Shown here piece by piece: positions 34,936-43,620 of a stretch of DNA of 64,000 bases. Numbering within the stretch: the first letter of the stretch is position 1; each line of letters starts with the position of its first letter. The translations under genes were made by a program, and so were the position numbers. Origin of the DNA: Hydrogenophaga sp. SL48 (lineage in GTDB: Bacteria > Pseudomonadota > Gammaproteobacteria > Burkholderiales > Burkholderiaceae_C). The stretch spans positions 2,046,001-2,110,000 of the forward strand of contig NZ_CP063400.1 of the NCBI RefSeq assembly GCF_021729865.1, given 5' to 3'. The notes beneath the pieces are model-generated. The model was not told the DNA's origin and ran no database searches. It saw nothing but the letters and a program-made list of their open reading frames with translations.

Positions 34936-36183
34936 ATGCCATTCACCTCCCTCGGGCTCGTCCCATCCCTCGCCCAGGCCGCCGCCGATCTCGGTTTCAC
35001 CGCGCCCACCCCCGTCCAGACCGACGCCATCCCCGCCGTGCTCGCCGGCGGCGACCTGCTCGCCACCGCCCAGACCGGCTCCGGCAAAACCGCTGCCTAC
35101 GCCCTGCCCTTGCTGCAGCGCTGGCTAGCTGGCCCCGCACACACGCCGCGCCGCGTGCGCGCGCTGGTGCTGGTGCCCACGCGCGAGCTCGCCGCCCAGG
35201 TGGGCGAAGTGCTGCGTTTACTGGCCGAGAAGCTGGCCCCCCGGCCCAAGCTGATCGTGGCCTTCGGCGGCGTGTCGATCAACCCGCAGCTGATGGCGCT
35301 GCGCGGCGGCGCCGATGTCGTGGTCGCCACGCCGGGGCGCCTGCTCGATTTGGTGGAACACAACGCGCTGAAGCTCGGCGCGGTCGAGCTGCTGGTGCTG
35401 GACGAAGCCGACCGCCTGCTCGACCTCGGCTTCGCCGACGAACTCGCGCGCGTGCTGGCGCTGCTGCCCGCAAAGCGCCAGAACCTGTTTTTCTCGGCCA
35501 CGTTCCCGCCGGCGGTGGAAACGCTGGCCCGCGAGCTGCTGCACGAACCGCTGCGCGTGGACGTGCCCTCGCCCACGCAGGACGAAGCGCCCGTGGTGCT
35601 GCAGCGCGCCATCGCGGTGGACGACAAGCGCCGCACGCAGCTGCTGCGCCAGCTCATCAAAGACAACGGCTGGCAGCGCGTGCTGGTTTTCGTGGCCACG
35701 CAATACGCCGCCGAGCGGCTGGCGGGCAAGCTGCACCATGGCGAGATCTTCGCCACCTCGTTCCACGGGGGCCTGAGCCAGGGCGCACGGCAGCAGACGC
35801 TGAAAGAGTTCAAGGAAAAACGCTGGGACGTGGTGGTCACGACCGACCTCGCCGCGCGCGGCCTTCACATCGACCAGCTGCCGGTGGTGGTGAACTACGA
35901 CCTGCCGCGCTCGGCGGTGGACCACGTGCACCGCATCGGGCGCACCGGCCGCGCGGGCGAAAGCGGTCTGGCCGTGAGTTTCGTGACCGCCGCCACGCTG
36001 GCGCACTGGCAGCTGATCGAGAAACGCCAGGGCATGAGCCTGCCGCTGGAACACATCGCCGGCTTCGAGCCCACCGACCCGGCCCCGCCAGCGGAAGCGG
36101 GCACCGGCGGCATCAAGGGCAAACGCCCGAGCAAGAAGGACAAGTTGCGCGCGGCTGCGGCGGCTCAAAAAGGCGAGGACTGA
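34936..36183 (+). CDS. DEAD-box ATP-dependent RNA helicase (RhlE-like)
   Basis: RNA helicase of 415 residues. It has the Q motif (FTAPTPVQTDAI), Walker A AQTGSGKT at 45-52, VLDEADRLLDLGF, FSATFP and HRIGRTGRAGESG. The tail is short and Lys/Ala-rich (KGKRPSKKDKLR). The short tail and overall layout fit RhlE/SrmB-like enzymes for ribosome assembly or cold adaptation. It diverges from the SUI1 gene, so two translation-related genes share an upstream region. Confidence 0.92.
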   Translation: MPFTSLGLVPSLAQAAADLGFTAPTPVQTDAIPAVLAGGDLLATAQTGSGKTAAYALPLLQRWLAGPAHTPRRVRALVLVPTRELAAQVGEVLRLLAEKLAPRPKLIVAFGGVSINPQLMALRGGADVVVATPGRLLDLVEHNALKLGAVELLVLDEADRLLDLGFADELARVLALLPAKRQNLFFSATFPPAVETLARELLHEPLRVDVPSPTQDEAPVVLQRAIAVDDKRRTQLLRQLIKDNGWQRVLVFVATQYAAERLAGKLHHGEIFATSFHGGLSQGARQQTLKEFKEKRWDVVVTTDLAARGLHIDQLPVVVNYDLPRSAVDHVHRIGRTGRAGESGLAVSFVTAATLAHWQLIEKRQGMSLPLEHIAGFEPTDPAPPAEAGTGGIKGKRPSKKDKLRAAAAAQKGED

Positions 36184-36228
36184 GGCCGGGTTGAGCCACG
36201 CCCCTGCCGGCGCCGGGCCAGCCGGATG

Positions 36229-36564
36229 TCAGGCGGCTTCGTCGCCGGGGTCTGTGGCGTGATCAGGCGCTGAGCCCGGCGCGCGCGGCTGGCGCACACC
36301 CGGCTTGGCCAGCAGCTCCACATAACACTGCACCGCGCCCTCTTTCACCAGCGCGTCGAGCGCACCGATCAGCTCGGCCGGGTGCACGGTCTGTGCGCTG
36401 TCTTTGTCGGCGCCGAAACGGCAGTCGAAGTCCCAGAAGTGCGCGCCCTCGGGCAAGTCGCGGCGCCGCTCGCGCTTCATGTACTTGCGGATCTCGTGCT
36501 TGACGGCTTCGAGCACGCGGTCCGGGTGCTTGCCTTCGGGGCGAAGCTCAAAAAATTTTCTCAT
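36229..36564 (-). CDS. DUF6172-like small protein
   Basis: A 111-residue soluble protein. It opens MRKFFELRPEGKHPDRVLEA, followed by a basic helix (KHEIRKYMKRERRRDLP) and HFWDFDCRFG, a pattern I recall from the DUF6172 family of Proteobacteria. The last 20 residues are low-complexity and may be dispensable. Function is unknown. It lies convergent to the helicase gene. Confidence 0.7.
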   Translation of the reverse strand: MRKFFELRPEGKHPDRVLEAVKHEIRKYMKRERRRDLPEGAHFWDFDCRFGADKDSAQTVHPAELIGALDALVKEGAVQCYVELLAKPGVRQPRAPGSAPDHATDPGDEAA

Positions 36565-36618
36565 GGGATGTCCTGCAAAGGGGGGTGGCGCCCTGGAAGG
36601 ACGTGAAGCGGACCCGGA

Positions 36619-36927
36619 TTATGGGGCCAGCACGATCTGGTAGCCGCCTTCGTCCAGGTGGCGGTGCGGGCCGAACACGGCCTCCATGGCGGCCGCCTCG
36701 GCCTGCTGCCAGGTTTCGAGCACCAAGCGCTCGTCCAGCGTCAGCGCCTCGGTGTCGGGCACCTCCCCGTGTTGTCCCACGATGTTCAGGTAGGCGCTGT
36801 ACACCGGCACCACCATGGCCGCGTCGCCCAGCGCGCCCTCCAGCGCCTGGCGGAACAACCGCTCGGCCGCCTGCCGTTGCGCGGGCTGGGTGTCGTCGGG
36901 CACGTAGAGTTTGAGGATGTAGGTCAT
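36619..36927 (-). CDS. Conserved hypothetical protein
   Basis: A 102-residue protein from ATG 36927, starting MTYILKLYVPDDTQPAQRQAAERL. It has alternating helical and strand-like segments and no export signal or membrane helix, and ends DEGGYQIVLAP. I do not recognise a family. It is 54 bases upstream of the DUF6172-like gene on the same strand, so the two may be cotranscribed. Confidence 0.6.
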   Translation of the reverse strand: MTYILKLYVPDDTQPAQRQAAERLFRQALEGALGDAAMVVPVYSAYLNIVGQHGEVPDTEALTLDERLVLETWQQAEAAAMEAVFGPHRHLDEGGYQIVLAP

Positions 36928-36995
36928 GGCCAGCGGGCGGCGCGGGAGCGCGTTGCACAATGCCCGATTATCCGTGTGCCCACCGTTGTGCCCCC

Positions 36996-37589
36996 ATGAA
37001 CACCACCCGCCCCACCCCGAGCAAGGAAGAGATCGCCCTGCTGCCCGAATTCCGCCGCCTCGGGCTGCACCAGATCACCCTGGTGGACAACGCGCCGCGG
37101 GCGCGCGAGGCGGTGGCCGCGCTGCGCGACCACGCCGACTGGGGTTTCGACACAGAGAGCAAGCCCACTTTTTTCAAGGACCAGGTGTCCGACGGGCCGC
37201 ACATCGTGCAGCTCTCCACCCGCGAGCAGGCCTGGGTGTTCCAGCTGCACGACCCGGCCTGCCTGGAGCTGGTCGCCGGGCTGCTGGCCGACGGCCGCCA
37301 CACCAAGGCGGGCTTCGGCCTGGGCGACGACACCAAGCGCATCAAGTCCAAATTGCTGGTCGAGCCCGCCGGCGTGCTGGAACTGAACCACATCTTCCGC
37401 GAGCAGGGCTACCGCAAAGACATGGGCGTCAAGGGCGCGGTCGCGGTGCTGTTCCACCAGCGATTCATCAAGTCGAAAAAGGCCGCCACCTCCAACTGGG
37501 CCAACCCGCGCCTGAGCGATGCCCAGCTGGTCTACGCCGCCAACGACGCCTGGGCGGCGGCCATGGTGCACGCAGCGCTCAGAGGCTGA
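36996..37589 (+). CDS. 3'-5' exonuclease domain protein
   Basis: A 197-residue DnaQ-fold exonuclease of the ribonuclease D-like group. Acidic motifs: WGFDTESKP (first D and E), GFGLGDDTKR (second D) and LVYAANDAWAA, the DEDDy-type YxxxD. It lacks an HRDC domain, so it is not full-length RNase D. The start ATG 36996 leaves a normal N terminus. The last two codons and stop fall inside repeat copy B. Confidence 0.85.
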   Translation: MNTTRPTPSKEEIALLPEFRRLGLHQITLVDNAPRAREAVAALRDHADWGFDTESKPTFFKDQVSDGPHIVQLSTREQAWVFQLHDPACLELVAGLLADGRHTKAGFGLGDDTKRIKSKLLVEPAGVLELNHIFREQGYRKDMGVKGAVAVLFHQRFIKSKKAATSNWANPRLSDAQLVYAANDAWAAAMVHAALRG

Positions 37590-37740
37590 GCGTTTTTGGG
37601 CGTGGCCGCTCACCACGTCAAAACGTGTCCAATCAAGGCGCAAAGCACAGCCATGGCTGGCCATGGCGCGCATTTGCAACGCAGAGTGGGTGCGTTTTGG
37701 CGTGGTGAGCGGGCATGAGCAAAAGACGCTCAGCCTCTCA
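37580..37740. repeat. Dispersed palindromic repeat, copy B (better preserved)
   Basis: A nearly continuous imperfect palindrome of about 160 bases between two converging genes. Outer arms CAGAGGCTGAGCG and CGCTCAGCCTCTC, middle arms containing CCGCTCACCACGTCAAAACG and CGTTTTGGCGTGGTGAGCGG, and a core GCCATGGCTGGCCATGGC flanked by GGCGCAAAGCACA and CGCGCATTTGC all pair. The ends carry the stop codons of the exonuclease gene and of the DUF3820 gene. It matches copy A in its termini and core. Confidence 0.9.
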
Positions 37741-37959
37741 AGAACGGCGCCGCTGGCGCAGCGGGGTGAGCAGGTCGCTGAGGCCGTTGTGGTCGATCTC
37801 GTGCATCAACGCGAGCAGCCGGCCAATGTCGCCCTTGGGGAAACCTTCGCGCGCGAACCAGTTGAGGTAGTTGCCCGGCAGGTCGGCGATCATGCGGCCC
37901 TTGTATTTGCCGTAGGGCATCTCCACGGTGAGCAGGCGCTCCAGGTCTTCGGGGTTCAC
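37738..37959 (-). CDS. DUF3820 family protein
   Basis: A 73-residue protein starting at GTG 37959, overlapping the hydrolase stop as GTGA. The core MPYGKYKGRMIADLPGNYLNWF and FPKGDIGRLLALMHEI is the hallmark of DUF3820, small proteins sometimes called putative quorum-sensing-regulated virulence factors. The role is unproven. Its stop lies in the terminal repeat of copy B. Confidence 0.82.
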   Translation of the reverse strand: MNPEDLERLLTVEMPYGKYKGRMIADLPGNYLNWFAREGFPKGDIGRLLALMHEIDHNGLSDLLTPLRQRRRS

Positions 37960-38804
37960 TTGGCTTTCACCGCCTCGGTGGGCGACGGCGCAGGTGTCTT
38001 GTCCAGCCAGGCGCGCAGCGTGGCGTTGAACTCGGCGGGCTTCTGTTTCATCATCCAGTGCCCCGCGTCCAGCCCCTTCACCTCGCAGCCCGGTGTGGTC
38101 GCCAGCTGCGCCAGCCAGCGCGCGGAATGGAACATGAAGGGCTTGCGCTTGCCGAAGAAGAACAGCGTGGGCAGCTTCGGGCCGAGCAGCTTGTCGACCC
38201 GCGCCACGCCGCGCAGTCCGCCGAACGAGCCGAACCACTGCATCGCATACGGGTAGTTCATCTGCCAGCCGATGTGTTCGGGCGGCGTGCGGCAGCCGAT
38301 CTGGCGAGCCATCCAGCGGGTCATGCGATTTGCCAGACCGGGCGCCAGCAGGCCGAGCTTCCAGGCCACGGCCAGCCAGAGCTGGTAGCCCGCGATCATC
38401 AGCTTCTCTTTGGCCGTGAGTGACTTGAGGTAGGCCCCGGTGTTGGTGTCGCCGATGTCGGCGCCGACCACACGCGCGACCCGGTGCAGGTGGCGCGCCG
38501 CGTACTCGTAGCCGAAGAAACAACCCCAGTCGTGCAGCAGCAGCGTCACCGGCTCGTCCGGGCTCACCGCGTCCACCACCGAAGCGATCAACGTGCACAT
38601 CTCATTCACCGACACCGGGCGCGCCGGCTTTGACAGGTCATACCCCGGCAGCGCAAAACGCACGCAGCGGTGGCTGTCGCGCAAGGCCGCCACCGTGTCG
38701 TCCCACAGCGCGGGTGAATCGGGCCAGCCGTGCAGCATCACCACGGTCGGGCCGCTGCCTTCAACGACAACCTCAAGGCCCTGCACGTTCAGCGGTGTTG
38801 GCAT
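37956..38804 (-). CDS. Alpha/beta hydrolase with Asp nucleophile (epoxide hydrolase-like)
   Basis: A 282-residue hydrolase. The oxyanion motif is HGWP at 25-28 and the nucleophile elbow reads LLLHDWGCFFG with D92. An aspartate in that position is typical of epoxide hydrolases and haloalkane dehalogenases rather than esterases. A late GLDAGHWMM supplies the histidine. GGAG lies 9 bases before ATG 38804. The longer reading frame upstream runs antisense across the acyltransferase gene and is rejected. Substrate unknown. Confidence 0.84.
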   Translation of the reverse strand: MPTPLNVQGLEVVVEGSGPTVVMLHGWPDSPALWDDTVAALRDSHRCVRFALPGYDLSKPARPVSVNEMCTLIASVVDAVSPDEPVTLLLHDWGCFFGYEYAARHLHRVARVVGADIGDTNTGAYLKSLTAKEKLMIAGYQLWLAVAWKLGLLAPGLANRMTRWMARQIGCRTPPEHIGWQMNYPYAMQWFGSFGGLRGVARVDKLLGPKLPTLFFFGKRKPFMFHSARWLAQLATTPGCEVKGLDAGHWMMKQKPAEFNATLRAWLDKTPAPSPTEAVKAK

Positions 38805-38897
38805 CAATCCGTCTCCTGTTTTTTGAGGTGTGCACGATGGTAGCCTGAGGGCCGCGCCGGGCGGTCGCGCCCGCGTCATCGGCGATACTGCCGGCCC

Positions 38898-39491
38898 ATG
38901 CACCGCACCATCTTCACCACCCCGGTCGTCAACACTGTGCTGCGCGGACTGTCGGTGGCCTTTCTGCGGCTCACGGGCTGGACCATCGAAGGCGCGCTGC
39001 CGAAGGGCGCAGACAAAAGTGTGTTCATCGCTGCGCCACACACCAGCAACTGGGACCTGCCCTACACGCTGATGGTCGCTTTCGCGCTGCGCCTCAATCC
39101 GTACTGGATGGGCAAACAGAGCATTTTCAAGCCGCCGTTTCGCGGCCTCATGATGTGGCTGGGCGGCATCCCGGTGAACCGCGAACAGTCCACCAACCTC
39201 GTCGCCGCCTCCAGCCAGGCCCTCATCGACGCCGACGGCCCGCTGCAACTCATCGTGCCGCCCGAAGGCACGCGCAGCAAGGCCCGTTACTGGAAAACCG
39301 GTTTCTACTACATCGCCCTCGGCGCCCGGGTACCGATCGTCATGGCCTACATGGACTACGCGACCAAACGCAGCGGCCTGGGACCGGTGTTTCAACCCAC
39401 CGGCGACATCGACGCCGACATGGCCGTCGTCAAGGCGTTTTACAAACCATTCAAGGGCCGCAACCCAGATCAGTTCGAACAGGCAGACTGA
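38898..39491 (+). CDS. 1-acyl-glycerol-3-phosphate acyltransferase-like protein
   Basis: A 197-residue lysophospholipid acyltransferase-family protein. Block I is HTSNWD (HxxxxD catalytic pair), followed by YWMGKQSIF and GGIPVNRE, then the phosphate-binding PPEGTRSK. It is shorter than PlsC and has only a short N-terminal hydrophobic stretch. The acyl acceptor cannot be read from sequence. It diverges from the hydrolase gene. Confidence 0.85.
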   Translation: MHRTIFTTPVVNTVLRGLSVAFLRLTGWTIEGALPKGADKSVFIAAPHTSNWDLPYTLMVAFALRLNPYWMGKQSIFKPPFRGLMMWLGGIPVNREQSTNLVAASSQALIDADGPLQLIVPPEGTRSKARYWKTGFYYIALGARVPIVMAYMDYATKRSGLGPVFQPTGDIDADMAVVKAFYKPFKGRNPDQFEQAD

Positions 39492-39512
39492 ACAGACCGT
39501 ACTGCGTGTAAC

Positions 39513-40007
39513 ATGCCCAGCATCTCGTTGCACGCGCCGGGCGCGTGCGGGACCCAAACTGCCTACGCTTTCAGCGTGCCCAAACGATCGCCCTCCGCCA
39601 GCGACACCCTGTACGCCCTGTCCAGCAGCCTGATGGACAGCCTGCGTGGCAGCGTGCATGCCGTGCTGGGCGTGGAGAAGGTGGTGCACGACCATGCGGC
39701 TGTCGCCCGCATCCGCGAGGCCATGATGGCCATCCACGGGGAGGCCGGCCTCGAACACAACCCCCACCTGCACCGGCAGATCGCGTCCACGCAGGACGCC
39801 GAAGGCCTCTGGTACGCGCGCGCCGAGCTCTATGCCGACCTCTGCCAGCTGCATGACGAGACCCATGCCGTGCGCTGCCTGGAATCGCTGCTGCCGCTGT
39901 TTCAGGGCAGCCTGCCCAGCAGCCTGCTCAAGACCCGGACACCCGGCGCGGGGGCGCGCGGGCCGTCACTCGCCGGGCAGTGGCTTCCACGCCGCAGGAA
40001 GCCCTGA
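39513..40007 (+). CDS. Hypothetical protein
   Basis: A 164-residue frame 21 bases after the acyltransferase gene. The part from PSASDTLYALSSSLMDSLRG to LLPLFQGSLPSSLL looks like a normal soluble helical protein, but the first 20 and last 25 residues look random. A GTG at 39576 may be the true start. No family recognised. Confidence 0.5.
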   Translation: MPSISLHAPGACGTQTAYAFSVPKRSPSASDTLYALSSSLMDSLRGSVHAVLGVEKVVHDHAAVARIREAMMAIHGEAGLEHNPHLHRQIASTQDAEGLWYARAELYADLCQLHDETHAVRCLESLLPLFQGSLPSSLLKTRTPGAGARGPSLAGQWLPRRRKP

Positions 40008-40073
40008 GCCCCGGAGGCTCCATCCCGGCACAATGGTTCGCCGTGGCCCTGCGGGTGCTCCTGGAACCTGGAT

Positions 40074-40571
40074 TCAGGACGTGGCGCCAAAGGCCTCGTG
40101 GAAGCTCACCGTGCCCTGCGGCAAGGCGCCGGTGAACGGCAGCACCATGAAGTATTCCGGTGGGATGCCGGGGTACACCAGCTGCGGCTCCTGGCGAAAA
40201 CCGAAACGCCGGTAGTAGCCCGGGTCGCCCACCAGCATGATGCCCGCCGCGCCCTGATCGCGCAGCGCCTGCAACGCGGCCTGCATCAGCGCCGAACCGA
40301 TGCCTTTTCCCTGGTGTTCAGGCGAGACCGAAATCGGCCCCAGCCCATGCCAGCCCGGCGTGCCGTCGGCCACCACCACCGGCGAGGTGGCCACATGCCC
40401 CACCAGCGCACCACCCTGCGCCACCACCAGCGACACACTCATCGCCCCGGCGCGGCGCAGCGCGTTGACGATGAAAGCCTCGGTGTGGCTGGTGTGGGGC
40501 GCGTTCAGGAAAGCGGCGGTGGTGAGGGTTGCGATGGCGTCTGCATCGGCGGGGGCTTCGGGACGGATCAT
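40074..40571 (-). CDS. GNAT family N-acetyltransferase
   Basis: A 165-residue acetyltransferase. It opens MIRPEAPADADAIATLT, has the acetyl-CoA loop VSPEHQGKGIGSALM, and a GDPGYYRRFGFRQ motif characteristic of the YhbS subgroup. The substrate is unknown; relatives modify small amines or proteins. It is 59 bases upstream of nothing obvious and appears monocistronic. Confidence 0.87.
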   Translation of the reverse strand: MIRPEAPADADAIATLTTAAFLNAPHTSHTEAFIVNALRRAGAMSVSLVVAQGGALVGHVATSPVVVADGTPGWHGLGPISVSPEHQGKGIGSALMQAALQALRDQGAAGIMLVGDPGYYRRFGFRQEPQLVYPGIPPEYFMVLPFTGALPQGTVSFHEAFGATS

Positions 40572-40630
40572 GGTGTAGAGCCGGTCACGGTGCTGGGGTT
40601 GTGGGCATGGAAGAAGTTGGAGTCAACAGA

Positions 40631-41827
40631 TCAAACCGCTGCGCCCAACCGCCCCACCCCCTCTTCAATCTTTTCCACCCCCACCGTCGCAAACGAGAGG
40701 CGCAGGGTCGCGTGGTCGGGGTTCGTGGCGTAGAACGGTGCGCCGGGCACGAAGGCCACGCCCTTTTCGATCGCGCGTTTGGCCAGCTCACCGCCGTCGG
40801 CCACCTTGCCGCCCGCGCCCGTGAGGCGGGCCCAGACGAACAGGCCGCCTTGCGGCTGCACGAACTCGATGGCGTCGCCCAGCTCGCGGCGCAGCGCGTT
40901 GCCCATGGTCATCGCACGTTCAGCGTACACGGCGCGCACCTTGGCGAGCGTGGCGGGCATGCGGCCGGCTTTGAGGTATTGCGCGGCGGTGGCCTGGGCG
41001 AAGGTGCTGGTGTGGGCGTCGCTGAACTGTTTGCACATGGTCGCCTTGGCCAGCAGCTCGGCCGGGCCGACCATCCAGCCCACGCGCAGGCCTGGGCTCA
41101 GCACCTTGCTGAGCGAACCGCAGTGCACCAGCAGCTCACGGCTGCCGGGCACGCTGGCGCTCAGCGCGAGCAGGCTGGGTGGCGGAGCATCGCCGAAGTA
41201 GAGGTCACCGTAGGGGTCGTCCTCCACGATCAGCGTGTTGTGTTTCACCGCCATCTCCAGCACCTTCTTGCGGCGCTCCAGGCTGAGCATGGCGCCGCTG
41301 GGGTTGCCGAAGGTGGGGATGAGGTAGACGAACTTGGGCTTGTGTTCTTCGATCAGCTTTTCCAGCTCATCGGTCTTCACACCGTTGCCGTCCACCGGCG
41401 CGCTGATCAGCTCGGCGCCGTAGAGGCGGAAGCACTGGATGGTGGCGAGGAAGGTCGGGCCTTCGACGATGACCTTGTCGCCGGGCGACACGAGCGTCTT
41501 GCCCAGCAGGTCCAGCGCCTGCTGGCTGCCGGTGGTGACGATGAGGTCGTTGGCGCTCACGCCCTGGTTGCCCTTGCTGGTCATGAACGCGGCGAGCTGT
41601 TCGCGCAGCGGGTTGTAGCCCTCTGTGGCGCCGTATTGCAGGGCGCCGCCGGGTTCTTCGGTCAGCGCGGCGTTCACGGCCTCGCGAATGCCGTCCACGT
41701 CGAACATGGCGCTGTCGGGGAAACCACCGGCAAAACTGATGATGCCGGGCTTGCCGAGCAGCTTGAAGAGTTCGCGGATGGCAGAGGTTTCAACGTTGTT
41801 GAGGCGGTCGGCAAATGGCAGGGTCAT
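40631..41827 (-). CDS. PLP-dependent aminotransferase (2-aminoadipate/LysN-like)
   Basis: A fold-type I aminotransferase of 398 residues from ATG 41827 (GGAG 8 bases upstream). It shows ISFAGGFPD, GATEGYNPLRE, IPTFGNPSG, VEDDPYGDL and the cofactor lysine in GSLSKVLSPGLRVGW. These match the MocR-like/2-aminoadipate aminotransferase group. The amino donor is unknown. A 100-residue extension upstream in the same frame lacks support and overlaps the divergent gene. Confidence 0.88.
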   Translation of the reverse strand: MTLPFADRLNNVETSAIRELFKLLGKPGIISFAGGFPDSAMFDVDGIREAVNAALTEEPGGALQYGATEGYNPLREQLAAFMTSKGNQGVSANDLIVTTGSQQALDLLGKTLVSPGDKVIVEGPTFLATIQCFRLYGAELISAPVDGNGVKTDELEKLIEEHKPKFVYLIPTFGNPSGAMLSLERRKKVLEMAVKHNTLIVEDDPYGDLYFGDAPPPSLLALSASVPGSRELLVHCGSLSKVLSPGLRVGWMVGPAELLAKATMCKQFSDAHTSTFAQATAAQYLKAGRMPATLAKVRAVYAERAMTMGNALRRELGDAIEFVQPQGGLFVWARLTGAGGKVADGGELAKRAIEKGVAFVPGAPFYATNPDHATLRLSFATVGVEKIEEGVGRLGAAV

Positions 41828-42014
41828 GAACAGATCTCCAGGGTCACACAGTGCGTGTGATCTTAGGCGATGCAGACCCATCGCCCTGCCAAAGGACTCG
41901 GGCGCACATGGCATGCCGGGCCAAGGGTTCTCCCTGATGTTGGCGGCTGTGCCCGATGCCAGCTCGGGTACCGATCTCCATAGAATGCATAAACTTGTTA
42001 ACAGGAATATTTGA

Positions 42015-42833
42015 ATGCGCAAATATCTGAAACCACTGGTTCTTTGCATTTCATTGCTGACGGGCGTTGAAACAGCGTGGTCGCGGGACCTCGTCCTGGC
42101 CATCAGCGAAGGTTCCTCAGGCGGCACGGATCACGCGCGCGTGATCGCCAAATACCAGGGGCTGGCCGATGCGATTGGCCAGAGCATCGACCAGAAGGTG
42201 AACGTGGTCTTCATCCGGGAGTTCCCGGCGCTCGAGGAGGGGCTCCAGAACAACCGCTTCGACCTGGCGATCGCGCGCCCGAGCGACTACCCGGCGCGTG
42301 GCATGCGCGACCACGGCTACCAGTACGTGGCGTCGGCCCGCCCCGACGGGCAGTGCCTGCTCATCGTGCCGAAGGACTCGCCCTACCAGACGCTGGCCGA
42401 CATCAAGGGCAAGCGCATCGTGCTGCCCGGAGCGGCGTCCTACATGGCGAAGTTCTGCAGCGCCGAGCTGCGTGACCGGGGCATCGACCTGACCAAAGAG
42501 CGCGTCGAAAGGGTGCGCGAACAAGGGGCGGTGCCGTTCTACCTGAAAAACAAGTTCGGGGATGTGGGGGGTGTGGCCTCGTACTCGGGCGTGGCCAACT
42601 CCCTGGACAAGACCGGACATCGCGTCTTGCACACCAGTGTGTCGCAGCCCTACTTTCCCCTGATTGCGCACAAGGCATTCAGCGCCGCGCAGATCGCGGC
42701 CATGCAGTCGGCGCTGCGCGCGCTGCCCGACACCGAACCCGGCCGCGACGTGCTCAAGAGCGTCGGCATCCAGGGCTTTGACACCAGCACCGAGAAGCGC
42801 CTGCGCAACCTGCTGACCTGGCTCGAGCGCTGA
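42015..42833 (+). CDS. PhnD-like periplasmic substrate-binding protein
   Basis: A 272-residue exported binding protein (signal peptide to about residue 23, ETAWS). Features of the phosphate/phosphonate PhnD group: FDLAIARPSDYPAR, LADIKGKRIVLPG and VGGVASYSGVAN. No ABC permease or ATPase gene is adjacent, so the partner is elsewhere or it works with another sensor system. It diverges from the aminotransferase gene; an AGGA site lies before ATG 42015. Confidence 0.8.
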   Translation: MRKYLKPLVLCISLLTGVETAWSRDLVLAISEGSSGGTDHARVIAKYQGLADAIGQSIDQKVNVVFIREFPALEEGLQNNRFDLAIARPSDYPARGMRDHGYQYVASARPDGQCLLIVPKDSPYQTLADIKGKRIVLPGAASYMAKFCSAELRDRGIDLTKERVERVREQGAVPFYLKNKFGDVGGVASYSGVANSLDKTGHRVLHTSVSQPYFPLIAHKAFSAAQIAAMQSALRALPDTEPGRDVLKSVGIQGFDTSTEKRLRNLLTWLER

Positions 42834-42984
42834 CGGCACCCATCGCCCGCGAGGAGCCACCTGATCACGCCGCCAGGTCCGTGCAGGCAAGTGGTCCATG
42901 GCATGCCGAAGGACCTGACAAAGACGCGCGACTGAGGCCAGGCCCAAGGCCTCGTCCGCGGACCGCCCCGCTACACTGCGCGGC

Positions 42985-43620
42985 ATGAAGCCCGCCGCCA
43001 TCGAAGCCTTCTTCGCCACCCTCCACGCCGCCAACCCGCACCCGGTCACCGAGCTGGAGTACACCAGCGTGTTCGAGCTGCTGACGGCCGTGCTGCTCTC
43101 GGCACAGGCCACCGACGTGGGCGTGAACAAGGCGACGCGCAAGCTGTTCCCGGTGGCGAACACGCCGCAGAAAATCCTGGCGCTGGGGCTCGAAGGGCTG
43201 GAGGGTTACATCAAGACCATCGGCCTGTACCACAGCAAGGCCAAGCACCTGATGCAGACCTGCCAGATGCTGGTGGAGCGCCACGGTGGCGAGGTGCCGC
43301 GCACGCGAGAGGCCCTGGAAGCCCTGCCCGGCGTGGGCCGCAAGACGGCCAACGTGGTGCTCAACGTGGCCTTCGGCCAACCCACCATGGCGGTGGACAC
43401 CCACATCTTCCGCGTCAGCAACCGCACCGGGCTGGCCCCGGGCAAGACGCCGCTGGCGGTGGAGCAGCAGCTGCTGAAACGCGTGCCACCCGCCTACGCG
43501 GTGGACTCGCACCACTGGCTGATCTTGCTGGGGCGCTACGTGTGCATGGCGCGCAAGCCGATGTGCCACCAGTGCGCGGTGTCGGCGTATTGCGATTTCA
43601 AGCCGAAGACGACAGGCTAA
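42985..43620 (+). CDS. nth: Endonuclease III
   Basis: DNA glycosylase/AP lyase for oxidised pyrimidines in base excision repair. The 211 residues contain the helix-hairpin-helix LPGVGRKTANVVLN with the catalytic lysine, the VDTHIFR aspartate, and the iron-sulfur cluster C-x6-C-x2-C-x5-C (CMARKPMCHQCAVSAYC). Its stop overlaps that of the convergent DUF445 gene. Confidence 0.96.
   Translation: MKPAAIEAFFATLHAANPHPVTELEYTSVFELLTAVLLSAQATDVGVNKATRKLFPVANTPQKILALGLEGLEGYIKTIGLYHSKAKHLMQTCQMLVERHGGEVPRTREALEALPGVGRKTANVVLNVAFGQPTMAVDTHIFRVSNRTGLAPGKTPLAVEQQLLKRVPPAYAVDSHHWLILLGRYVCMARKPMCHQCAVSAYCDFKPKTTG

Noticed and set aside
36924..37679. 251-codon minus-strand ORF covering the exonuclease gene and repeat B
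   Set aside because: Its start lies in the repeat core and the rest is the exonuclease antisense; the same repeat creates a similar false start near copy A.
39495..39866. Long N-terminal extension of the 37956-38804 hydrolase frame across the acyltransferase gene
   Set aside because: The real start at 38804 has a good ribosome site and gives a standard hydrolase; the extension is antisense to two other genes.
41828..42127. 100-residue N-terminal extension of the aminotransferase
   Set aside because: It overlaps the divergent PhnD-like gene, lacks family similarity, and the ATG at 41827 has a GGAG site.
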